The notes beneath the pieces were generated by a model. The model had not been told where the DNA came from, did no database searches, and worked only from the letters and a program-made list of their open reading frames with translations. Shown here piece by piece: positions 45,301-55,349 of a stretch of 64,000 nt of DNA. The stretch comes from Neopestalotiopsis rosae (taxonomy: Eukaryota; Ascomycota; Sordariomycetes; Amphisphaeriales; Sporocadaceae), in the NCBI GenBank assembly GCA_023078685.1, contig JALGAS010000003.1, forward strand, positions 62,001 to 126,000, given 5' to 3'. Both the position numbers and the translations under genes were made by a program. Position 1 is the stretch's first letter, and every line of letters starts with the position of its first letter.

Positions 45301-47898
45301 AAGCCAAGAACCGTTGTAATCCAATTGATTACTCCCAACGGTAAAGAAAAGCAAATTCGAGAGACCGTTTGTGGAGACTATCGTCCTTTTTGGCCAGGGA
45401 TCTCCAGTTTCAATAGTTCTTGACCCCACGAACCACTTCTTCCCCTGGGGAGTTAAGCGGAAAGAAAATGCCTGATTGTAGATGAACTATAAGCCTTTTC
45501 GTACTGGCTCAAATACGTGACTGAGCAGAAATTCAAAGAACGAGGAACACAAGAAATTTGGCAACATCTGATCCATGCTTGAATTCGTTGATTTATTGCC
45601 TCTCTCGGGCGGGTCTGGGGATTGACCCATTATATCCAGATTTGAGGCTGAGTATACCTTGCGCCCAAATTGGACCAAGTTTGCTTCTGTCCAATAGTGG
45701 TTGTTATGTTCTCGAGTTTTGTTTTATCACATCTCTTTCACCGTCCCGCTCCATTCATCTTGCCGCCGTCATTCACACGAGAGAGCTCCAGTGTAAGAGG
45801 CAAAGAGAAGAGGCAGTCCACAGTGGCAGTGGCAAAGAAAGATCCTTTTTTTTTTTTTTATCCAGTGAAAGAAAAAAGCATTTCTCACCCACTAGATTGG
45901 TTGAGCCAAGGCTCCTCCCCTAGACCAAAAAAAGACAATATGTATGCAATGCACGCCTCAGCCGTACATATTGGTTACAGTAAGTCGGGAAGAAAGAGAT
46001 AGCCTGGAGCGCGCAACAAGTCTGGATTCTTTCTTTCTTTGTTCTCACCGGGAACATGATCCAGCGGTCCGAATTGGACCCCTGGAGGCAAGCAGCCCTG
46101 GTCGTCCCCCAGTACGACATGGGGGCGAGGGGAAAGGCGGCCAAGGGTTAAAATCGTACAGAGTACATGGTACTGGGTAGCCTGGTATGTAATGGATTCT
46201 TGGGCCCAACGGGACTGTTTGTTACATGACGAAGAAGAAGAAAAAAGAGTTGAAGAGGGGCGAGAACACGCACAGAGAGAGCAGGCCCAGCTACCAGGCT
46301 TTTCTTAACCATGTGCAGAGCCATTAATGGGGCAGCAGAGGGAGGAGACAACAAACAGGCCCCATGGAAAACGTAATTTTCCGAGGGATTGGAAACGCCC
46401 TGTTCTCCAGGCGATGCAATTTAAACATTGGATAAGCATTATCCTGCCTCTTCTCGAACAGTTCTCGACCCGAAAGCTTGCTTCCGATACCTAGGTCAAG
46501 ACTCGGTAGGGTAGTAGTGACATACACCATGGCATTTGGAGGGATTGCAAGTTTAAAGAAGGGAAAGGATGCGCATAACTGTATAGGATAAAAGGTCGAT
46601 CTTTCTCTTTCTGAATTACTTGACCTCCTCCCACCCTGGTCGGTAAGGCCGCCGGTCAACTCCGCTCCCCTTTGGACAATGGGGAAGAGGGAAAAAGGCG
46701 AACCTTGTGAGGTTTTGACAGATTTCCCCCATTTCCCACCGGTCACAAAATGCCATGATAGAGGAACGAAGGAGAAAGGACAATTTACGATATACGATAT
46801 GGATCACAACGGGGGTCGACCGGGGGAAAAGCAGAAAAAAACTCAGCCCAGACTCAGCCCAGGGGACCCTCTCTCTCTCTGTTTCGAACCAAGAACTCAA
46901 AATTCCCAAAATTGTGGAGTCAATATGATTCCGGATCTCGATAATTACTGTACACACAAGAAAGCGTAGCAACGTACCGTGGTACCAATTGAAAAAACTT
47001 GCCCTGTGCGTTGCTTCAACTGGGAATATTTCTAGAAGGGAATGAAGAAGGGAAGGGACAAAATCCCACCTCACGCTTTTTCCGGGTTTCTTGACAAACA
47101 AGGAATATTTAGTATCTTGGTAAAAGGATTGCGGAAGGCGTTTTCTCTGCTTGTCATATCTGTCTGGGGATCTTAAGATTGCTTATGCAGAAAAAGAGGC
47201 AATCTTTGACATGCCATTTTTTTTTTTCTTGACAATGTGCTCCCCTTCTCCCTTGCATCGCTTAGCCCTCTAGAGATATATATTTGCATTTCGTCAATGA
47301 CATGGAAAGTTGCACGTTGCGCAGTCATGCAAGGGATGGAACAGTGCGTTCAGGGAGAGACTGCCCGTTCCTCTTTTCAGATTCGGATTACCCCGGATAT
47401 GACTGCTCGTACAGTGATATGTGTTTGCAACGTAGTGGACTGTTTGGGGGGGAAAGGGGGATCATGTTTGATATGAATCCGTATCGAGTAATGGGACAAC
47501 CTTTTGAATTTACAACGATATCGATAGGCGCAGTTTGCCGATTGAATAGCTTTGATCGTTCTTCTTTTCAACTCCGACGAGACGTTTCTGGAACGAACTC
47601 GGGAACAGATATCGGTACGAGGATGCTGGACGCGATCTTGCTGCCGCGCAAGTGCCAGTGATGATCTTGTTCTACCCAAACCATGTTATCAACTCCAACC
47701 AGGTCCGAGCCCTTGAGTCATCGTGAATTTCGAGGGACATGTCTTCTCTGTTAGTCTGGCAAAGTCGGCAATGCATGGCCCAGCCATGTCGAGTGGCCAT
47801 AACTCTCCCTTTCACTCTCCCTTCGCTCCACCTCGGCGGATTTGGATATAGGAGTGTTCGAAGCCAAGGGTAATAATGGCAAACACGCAATCTAGCAA

Positions 47899-48276
47899 TC
47901 ATGAATGTGGTGAATCCAAATCCAGACACTTGCCTCTGCTCTTCATAGCGATCACAAAATAACCCAAAACATCTATTGATCGACAAGCTTCGACGATTTT
48001 ACGGTATAGAGGGACAACATATCCGCAAGCAATGTGGGAGCTTCGTTTGAACTCGGGCTCGTCTAGAGATGAATATACAAAGACCAATTGTTTCGGTTTT
48101 GGACAGCTAGTCAAACTATCAGTGGATGGAACTTGAAGATGCGTCATATGTGTACTTTTGAATATGAAAATCAACAAAGCAAACAGTAATGCTAATATGA
48201 ATATCAGATGATAGGCCCAAACATCATGGTTTTGTAGCGAAGAGCTCGGTGAACTGATTATGATTACGCTGGCCAC
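47899..48276 (-). other. short open segment with a predicted membrane helix, no ATG
   Basis: This frame contains AYHLIFILALLFALLIFIFK, a strong hydrophobic segment, followed by a basic tail region. It has no ATG before the helix, so it is either a non-initial exon or chance. It lies 3' of the wax-synthase gene on the same strand. Confidence 0.12.
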
Positions 48277-48554
48277 TCAATGATATCTGTTCTCGCTGAT
48301 TTAGACATTATACAGACATGTTTAGGCTAACGTTGACATCGTGCATCTTTGTCAGATTGTATCCCGCTTGAAAATTTTCTCGCGTACTTCAGAGAAGTCA
48401 TTCAACTTTCATTTTACAGTTCTCTGATCCACGACAGCTTTCATGTAGCACTCTAATAGGTCTATTATCTTAATATATTCTAAGATTATTCTCTACGAAT
48501 GCAGTCTACTCTAATTTCTACCAATTCAAAGAAAAAACAAGTGTTCCCATATTT

Positions 48555-50315
48555 CTAGACACCAAAGCCTGTAGTCCACCAATGCTTTCCAGTGATCCAA
48601 GTAAAAGTGTCATCGCTCGTCCAACGCCACCAGTAATCGCCCTTGAGACCCAGACCGAGCCACCTCACGACGGAGAAGGGAACGGGCTCCCAAAGCCAGA
48701 TGCCGCAGCGCCCAAAGTCGTCGACCAGCCACTGGCATGTGAAATGTAGCCACACAAATACGAACAAGAAGTTGCCGGCCCTCCGCGCCCACCGGGGCAT
48801 CTTCCCAATCTGCCCACTGAACGTCCTGGACAGGGTGGACTGGAGCTGCGTGCCGACCCCGGACAGGAAGAAGAAGACGGGCGGTTCCCACCAGTGCGAC
48901 CTGGGGAGCGTCGTGTAGCTCCCCATGCCGTGGATGAACCCGGACTGCACAAACGCCACCAGGGCGCCGACGGCGGCCGCCGCCGGGGACTTGTCCTCGA
49001 CGTAGCCGTTGCGGATCATCCACCGCGTGGGCGCGGCGAACCCGAAGCGGAAGGTCTGGTGCCACCAGGCGCCCCAGAAGCCGGCCAGGCCGCGGTCCAG
49101 GACCTCGGCAAAGGACCCCGTCATGGAGGGGAGGTGCCACGGGTCGACGCGGAACCCCAGGACGGGCGGGCCGAGCAGGGCGAGCAGGACGGCGCCGAAA
49201 TCCCAGCAGAGGCGCAGGGCAACGAGGATGGCGATAAAGGACAACGAGGTCCGCCGGAGGGAGAGGAGAAACGGATTCATCTCGGCCAGCCCGGGGGATA
49301 GTGGCAAGTCATTCGGGCCCAGGATGAAGTACGGGTCCTGCGTCATGACGGTGGCGCAAACGTCTATCATGAGATACAGTGGCAGAATGCTGCCCAGGAT
49401 GCGTTCAATGAAGAATTGCCTGCGCGTACGGCAGCGCGTGAAGCCCTGGCGTGTACTGTCTGGGAGAGAGTTGAGGGACGCTTGGATTGTCTTCTGTTCA
49501 TCGACCCACAGAGGCGGATAATATGGTGGAATCACATGTATCGCCCAGTTCCAGCCTTTTGTGAGATTAGCATGGCAACAGACGTGGAAGAATATGTGAG
49601 GGTAGGGCCAAGACTCACCAGTCAACCTCATGGTGGTTGCAATATCGAATGCCCAATCCAATCTCGTGAGAAAAGGGGCATCTTCAGGAAACTCTTGCCA
49701 TTTGTAGATGAATGGTGATCTCCTACTCCTGTTGTGCACCAAGGAGCCATTGATCCCATTGCCGGAAAACTGCGTCTTCCTTTGCCTGACCTCGGCATGG
49801 TCATTAGTTGCGTGACCATTGGAAGCATGACCATTCGTAACATGGCCGTTGCTGGTCGGCACAGATGAGGCTGCTGCAAGTCGACTAGAATCCTCCTCCT
49901 TCTGGCTGCTGTCATGATCCCTGTACTCTGGGTTCCGGTATCTCTCGACCCTCCTGGCGTCCCATTGCGGCCTCGTCCAGACCAGCACGGTCAGATTCCA
50001 GATGGTACCCCAGGCCACGATCAGGCCGGTCCCGTAGGCAAAGGCAAAGTTGGCGCTGGAAAAGTTGCGCACCATCCAAAAGTTGACGGCGGCACAGGCG
50101 GCCAGGACCAGCCAGCGGGCGCGGTACAGCCATGGACGGCGCCTGTGCGGTATGCTCAGGTAGAGGACGGGAAAGATAAAGATGCCCCAGAGGCACAGAT
50201 GGAACAGAAACGGGATCTTGCGGCCGGCGGCGACATCATCTCTGAACTGGGCGCGGTAGATGCGCCGGTACTGGTCTGCTAGATCGGCATCCAGCAGCAG
50301 GGCTGGTCCCGTCAT
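48555..50315 (-). CDS. wax-synthase-domain membrane acyltransferase
   Basis: Exons 50315-49619 and 49555-48555 give 565 residues. The 63-bp intron (GTGAGT ... AAAAG) contains no stop and keeps the frame, so unspliced RNA would add 21 residues. Its removal creates TTMRLTGWNWAIHVIPPYYP, the form expected at the start of the wax-synthase-type region. Several hydrophobic helices are present (for example FLFHLCLWGIFIFPVLYL, WLVLAACAAVNFWMV, FIAILVALRLCWDFGAVLL). The motif FWGAWWHQTFRFGFAAPTRW contains the WHQ His that is catalytic in wax-synthase/MBOAT-like fungal O-acyltransferases. An Asn/Gly/His-rich insert (SNGHVTNGHASNGHATNDHA) precedes the intron. Acyl donor and acceptor are unknown; relatives act in fungal secondary metabolism, but no partner genes lie nearby. 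Confidence 0.82.
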   Translation of the reverse strand: MTGPALLLDADLADQYRRIYRAQFRDDVAAGRKIPFLFHLCLWGIFIFPVLYLSIPHRRRPWLYRARWLVLAACAAVNFWMVRNFSSANFAFAYGTGLIVAWGTIWNLTVLVWTRPQWDARRVERYRNPEYRDHDSSQKEEDSSRLAAASSVPTSNGHVTNGHASNGHATNDHAEVRQRKTQFSGNGINGSLVHNRSRRSPFIYKWQEFPEDAPFLTRLDWAFDIATTMRLTGESWPYPHIFFHVCCHANLTKGWNWAIHVIPPYYPPLWVDEQKTIQASLNSLPDSTRQGFTRCRTRRQFFIERILGSILPLYLMIDVCATVMTQDPYFILGPNDLPLSPGLAEMNPFLLSLRRTSLSFIAILVALRLCWDFGAVLLALLGPPVLGFRVDPWHLPSMTGSFAEVLDRGLAGFWGAWWHQTFRFGFAAPTRWMIRNGYVEDKSPAAAAVGALVAFVQSGFIHGMGSYTTLPRSHWWEPPVFFFLSGVGTQLQSTLSRTFSGQIGKMPRWARRAGNFLFVFVWLHFTCQWLVDDFGRCGIWLWEPVPFSVVRWLGLGLKGDYWWRWTSDDTFTWITGKHWWTTGFGV

Positions 50316-51573
50316 TTGTTGTATCAGGTATGCGATTCCTTATTTTTATTTTTATTTTGCCTTTGCGGTCTGCCGAAGCTTTGATGCACGCCCCGAGCTT
50401 ATTATCAGAAATATACTTCAAGAACGCGAGAGGAGAAAAGAACTCTCAAGACGAATGCGCCAAGGATTGCAGCGCTGCTTGCTGGGAAACAACAATCAGA
50501 AACACCCACGAGCGCTCAAAGATTGCGCAGAAAAGAAAAGGAGAGACGTGAATGTCACCAAGAAGACGCGGACCATCGTACCAGAGTCACCAGTTTTGGT
50601 GATACAGGATTTCCAGTTCTCAGCGCCAGCGAGTCATCGTCATTGATGTGAGGGTCCCCTATCAGCAGTGGCGTTATCAGCTGCGGCTGACAGCCTGTCA
50701 GTGGTTTCCACAGCGTTCAAAAAGATGTGCCATTAGCGCACTTGTTCCCTAGCCCGTAGCTCACTGTGAATGCATTTGCATCACCGCCGGTACGTGGTTT
50801 GGTCCTCTTTTGGAGCGCAAATCGCGCAGAATATCATTACTAGTTGTCGAAAAAACAACGGAAGATCAAGTTTCCCATATATAACACGACTCCAACAATC
50901 ATTTCGGGCCAATCACCCTGGGGTGTAATGATTCAAGCCGTCCTTTGCTCTGCCGGGGTTACAGTCGGGAATCTGCATGGATCTACCGATCTCAGCAGGG
51001 ATCGGATGGGGACGAGTCCTCCAAGGCTTTGCGGGGAGGTTTGTGAATGACTTCATACTATGTAATATATTTACCTGCCAGGCGGTAGATCTCACCTTTG
51101 TCAAGGCGCCCCTATGTACTTGATGACACTCCCATCAGACAATCAAGCAACGAAAATGATGACCTCGGAGATCTATATCGGATGTCAAGCATTGAAGGTA
51201 ATGGAAATCCGAGTCGCAGAGAGCTTACCATCTACTCTCATGAGCCTCAAGCATCGCAATTGAATCCCATCATCTCTTAGCATATGCATTGGATGTGACA
51301 ATTTTCGTTTATATTCAAATCTTTCATGTCTCATAATTACCGCAACAGATGGCTGTCATCGTTGCGCCCTGATCATGTTTCCAAAGATCATAGATACTGC
51401 CCTGTACATCCTGTCCCTAGAGAACACTTTCAGTGCACTCTGCCGACTTTTGTCGGTGGGCCTCCTATAATGAGTAAACGGCTGGAAGCAGTTCTTCAAT
51501 CCTCCAAGATTATGTACATTTTCTTTTCCTTGCCCCCTGTTGAATCGTGCCTGGCCAACTTTCCTCACAGAAC
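50316..51573. other. intergenic, no gene seen
   Basis: This is the promoter side of the wax-synthase gene and the 3' side of the small membrane protein gene. Only short frames without domains occur. Confidence 0.6.
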
Positions 51574-52256
51574 CTATACATTCCACCACCGGGTCGCCGC
51601 CACCAACAACCTCGACAAGCCCCAGACGGCCGCGACGGCCGCGACGAGTAGCGCCACGGTGACGCTCCTCCTCATCTCAAAGGCGGCCGACGCCTCCATC
51701 TTCATGAGCTTCTTCTGCTTGGTGTGGTAATACCAGTTCTTGTCGTCCTGATTGGGCGGGTTGTTCCTCGCCGAGGAGGAGGCGCTACTACCGTCGCCGC
51801 CTCCGCCTACCCAGGCGTAGGGCTGCGGCTTGAACAAGAGCGAGTGCATCCAGCCCGGAAGCCGACTGCGGCGTTGATTGTCGTGCGTGTGTTCTCGCTT
51901 GCTGTTGTAGTGGTAGTCCACCAGGTAGAGCGACACGAGAAAGGTGATGAAATTGACCGGTGTCATGATGCGCTGCGCATCGGGGGGTTTTGGTCAGTAT
52001 ACAAAGAACAAACACACAGCTCATGAGTTTTGCCAGTAAAATGACTGCTCAGAATCTGGACAGATGGATGCAGATATGCCATAAAACAGAATGCGCAGTG
52101 CGTGAGATGAGAGAATGTTCAATGCCGAAGAAGCCGAGAGACATGGTCATCTTTTTCACTTGCCAATGCACTTACACGATAGATGGCGGAATGTTCATCT
52201 TCCTTCGTCTCTGGTGGTGCCGCCGTGGCCGACTTGGCGGTTGTATTCGAGGCCAT
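51574..52256 (-). CDS. small two-helix membrane protein of unknown function
   Basis: Exons 52256-52176 and 51972-51574 give 159 residues. The 203-bp intron has donor GTAAGT, branch-like ACTGAC about 25 bp before the acceptor, and GCAG. The joined sequence reads EDEHSAIYRRIMTPVNFITFLVSLYLVDYHYN with a first hydrophobic helix, then a soluble part rich in Gly, Ser, Asn and His. A conserved-looking block (NWYYHTKQKKLMKMEASAAFEM) leads into a second helix (SVTVALLVAAVAAVWGLSRLL). I do not recognise a named family. Without the first exon the frame would still start at an ATG at 51966. The intron is long for this window, so the first exon is the less certain part. Confidence 0.6.
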
Positions 52257-52860
52257 GGCTGCGAATCGTGTGATGAGATGTCTTTTGGAACTGGAGATGG
52301 GTGAATACTCTCATGAGAAAAGTTTCGAAAAGGCAGACTCGGAGTTTGCAATTCAATAAAGATCTTGGCTATGAGATCAGAGGCTGAAGATCTTCAGGTA
52401 CAATGGGTAAGACGTCAGACTGGAGCCGCAACACACCAATAGCGAGGCTTTGTTTTAGAGTGCGCCCATGCTGCTGGCTCGTATTTTCCGGAAAACGATC
52501 CGACAAACGTTAAATCAAATCTACGATAGCGTTTTGCGCCCGTGTCTATTTCTGGCTGTAGAGATAGATCGCGCTATTCAGCTGCCTATTCTAAATACAT
52601 ACTCAACAAGCACATCGTAAATCTCGATATCTACGCCCTGCATCACACCTGATACTCTGTATCTACTTCACTTTTAGCCCCAGATCGATGAGGCATGCTC
52701 TAATGCGATCTCAAACATTCGCAATCAGTGGATTGTATGCTCGATTGGTAGAGTTGGTACGCGCTTTTGTATTCTGATTGCTATAACGGTTCTCCGTGGA
52801 TAAATCTCCAACAAACTATGGGTATGTCTAAATTTATAAGCGATGCGCCTCTGCGCCGAA
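52257..52860. other. intergenic between small membrane protein gene and HIS1
   Basis: No gene was supported. A tRNA-like A-box (TGGTAGAGTTG at about 52746) lacks a proper B-box downstream, and the sequence does not fold into a cloverleaf by eye. Confidence 0.5.
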
Positions 52861-53941
52861 TTAGTCTGTCCGCGTGTTGGCGATTTGCAGCACCAAGATG
52901 TCGGCGGCGCCAACTTTTGTCAACTCGTCCATGACCAGAGCAATCTGCTTCTTCTCAACCATGACGCTCACGGCGACCCAGCCCTCCTCATCAAGGGTTG
53001 TGATCGTAGGGGCACGCTTTCCGGGAGCAATCTTGGTGGCTGTTGCCAGCGAACTTCTCTGGATGTTGTACTGGCAAAGGACGAACTTCTTTGCTGCAAT
53101 CACACCACGAATACGGGAGGCAATGAGGTCGACAAGTTCAGGGTTGCTGGGCGACTTGGACTTGATCAGGATGGCGCTCGATTCGACAACGGTGTCAATG
53201 GCCTTGAGACCAGCCGCCTTCATCGTCTCGCCAGACTCGACCAGGTCGACAATGCCATCTGCGACGCCCAGTGCGCAAGCAGCCTCGACACTGCCGCTCA
53301 GCTCAATGATGTTGGTCTTGATCTTGCCGTCAATACCACTGGGTGTGCCTGCCTCACGTTCCAAGTTGGCAAAGAACTTCTCCGTCAGGTGGACGAAGCT
53401 GGTGCCAATGTTCTTGCCAATCAGGTCGCTGGAGGAGGCGTAAGCGCCCTTCTCGGGGACCTGGACTTGCAGCTTGCAGGCACCAAAGCCCAGGTCCATG
53501 ATGGTCTCACAACCAGTGATGGCGGTCTTTGCGCTCTCCTCCTCGGGGGTAATCTCTCCCGAGAACCTCCTCTTCTTGTAGACTAACCGCACACCGGCAT
53601 CGTGCTCTTGAACCACGTCATAACCAGTGATGCCCAGGTCCACACGACCCTCGCCCACAAATGTCGGGATATCGGCGGCGGGGAGGAAGATGAGGGCGAT
53701 GGGTAGATTCTTGACGAGCGCAATGTCGAGACGGTTTTCGCGTCTGAACTGAATGTCGGCGCCCTCGAGGATGTTCAGAGTGGCGGCATTGAGGCGTCCC
53801 TCTATGATCAAAAGTTAGTTTGACAAATGACTTTGGGTATGCAGAGGAGATCGACCTACTCTTGGGGACAGCAAAGAGTAGCCGGCCTTCTAAGCTAGAT
53901 TGCGAAATCGAGTCAGCGCCCATCTTCTGACCAAAAGCCAT
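52861..53941 (-). CDS. HIS1: ATP phosphoribosyltransferase (first step of histidine synthesis)
   Basis: Exons 53941-53860 and 53801-52861 (58-bp intron) give 340 residues. The joint creates GRLLFAVPKKGRLN, the conserved N-terminus of HisG. Diagnostic motifs follow: EGADIQFRRENRLDIALVKN, FLPAADIPTFVGEGRVDLGI, TGYDVVQEHDAGV, ELSGSVEAACALGVADGIVD. The C-terminal HisG_C regulatory domain (EEGWVAVSVMVEKKQIALVM and ADILVLQIANTR) indicates the long, histidine-feedback-inhibited form. It condenses ATP with PRPP to phosphoribosyl-ATP in the cytoplasm. Upstream, TGACTCG at 54370-54376 is one mismatch from the TGACTCA site of the general amino-acid control factor (GCN4/CPC1). The start ATG at 53941 is the first of the exon frame used; an internal Met is 7 residues in. 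Confidence 0.95.
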
Positions 53942-55349
53942 GTGAATAATGCCAATTGTCCGCGAAACTTCCGGATTAACCGGACAATTGGTTCCACGAC
54001 GATAACGGCCGTGGATGACAGAGTACGCACTGGTTGACCAAATCCATCTTTGGGCGAGTATATAGTGCTTCGTTTCTTCGCAATTGATCGGATGAGGGGC
54101 AGAGTGCGTGTCACAACGACGACGATGTCAGTTCAACAGAGGCCAGCAGTCAGGCAATAAGCAAAGCAAGATGGATGAATTGCGAAAAGAGTAAAGACGG
54201 TTCAAGCTGCGCAAAGTTACTCCAATGTAAATTGGGTCGGCTGTTCAAGTGTTTATTTGTTGGGCAGAAACCAATGAGGAATCGCGCTTTCGGGGTGAAG
54301 CTGCAAGGCGGTTTGGTCGTCAAAATTCTGTGGCATAAAACCCCACGTTCCTGTATCGGACATCTCCATTGACTCGATGGGCATTCATCAATGGCGGGGC
54401 ACTTTTGTTAGCGGATTGCACTGGCGTCATACCGGATGAGTAACCAAACGGCAGGACGGCAACCGGAGTGCGCCGCGCTTCCGCGAGCCTGCTGCCGACC
54501 AGACTTATTACATGCCCAATGCCAAGATGGTTTGGACTTGGAACTCACCTTATACTTACCCATGTGTATCAAGAGCGATGGGTAAAGATCAGATCAATAG
54601 TGCTGAAAGCTTGTGAGGAGATTTGATGCATTCTGTTTCCCAAATCCCTTTCCAAAGCACGCGTCGATTACAGGGGTACCGGCAGCTTTCTGGTTCCTGA
54701 TCTGCAACATGCTCGCCAATGTATATTTCGATCCACTTTGGCCGTCAATGTAGGAACATGCTGTAGCTACAATGCGTCCAGAGTACATTGATCTTTCATT
54801 GTACTAGTAGCGATAACATCCATTGGATTCTGTTTTGTCTGAAAACTTGGGAAAACAAAACTCACCAAACCTCGAAGGAACTTTCAATTTCAATTGTCTC
54901 AACGGCGGTGTTGCAAATAAGTTTTACATGTCAGCTCTGTTGCCAAACATAGCCAGTCACTTTTTAGGGCGACGTCATCTGACATGAGCTCTTGTCTCTC
55001 TCCGTGTTAATGCGCGCCTACCTGCCTTACCTACCTTACCTAGCTTGAGGACACCAAAGCTTCAGTGCAGCCCTTTTGCGACTTCCATTATGGCTGACAG
55101 CCTTGAATATACCGAATCCAATTCACCTGCTTCAGACAACATTCCCCCTTGGTTTCACCGGCATCGCCTCGAATAGATTACTTTGCACACCTCTTATTTC
55201 CTTTTTGATAGACCTATTTCCACCGAGCCGACGCCAAGCTGAGGGATGAGGCAACGCGTGGTCTGCGCTACTATCTCCACGTAGCCCCCTGTCTGGGTCC
55301 TCATGTTAGCACTGCCGGGTACAACAGTCTTATTACTGCCTCGCTCCCT
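53942..55349. promoter_or_regulatory. divergent region between HIS1 and sucrose transporter
   Basis: These 1.4 kb hold both promoters. TGACTCG lies about 430 bp upstream of HIS1. CTTACCTACCTTACC-type words occur at about 55018-55045, upstream of the transporter. No gene was seen. Confidence 0.45.
54370..54376 (+). promoter_or_regulatory. possible GCN4/CPC1-type site upstream of HIS1
   Basis: TGACTCG matches six of seven bases of TGACTCA, the site through which histidine genes respond to amino-acid starvation. Placement about 430 bp from the start is plausible, but the match is short. Confidence 0.25.

Larger units (their letters stand above)
36673..48554. other. 11.9-kb gene-poor tract
   Basis: Between the receptor start and the wax-synthase stop no gene with a recognisable domain was found. 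Open frames are short and scattered on both strands; the longest from an ATG is 41719-42360. The tract holds an 11-12-bp stem with a 2-nt bulge (40635-40662), CA-type repeats (about 43618-43643), GTCAGTCA-type repeats (about 41413-41428), poly-T and poly-A tracts (about 45848, 47218), and dispersed TACCTAGG words. It shows no long terminal repeat, transposase motif or telomeric repeat that I could see. Confidence 0.55.

Noticed and set aside
45285..45310. Short resemblance to the start of Neurospora-type 5S rRNA (TACGACCATA)
   Set aside because: The similarity stops after about ten bases; no 5S body follows.
48894..49521. Plus-strand frames of 135 and 170 codons
   Set aside because: They are antisense to the wax-synthase coding sequence, Arg/Gly/Pro-rich and without domain.
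52733..52810. tRNA-like element with an A-box
   Set aside because: The B-box position reads GGTTCTCCGTG rather than GGTTCRANNCC, and I could not draw a cloverleaf.
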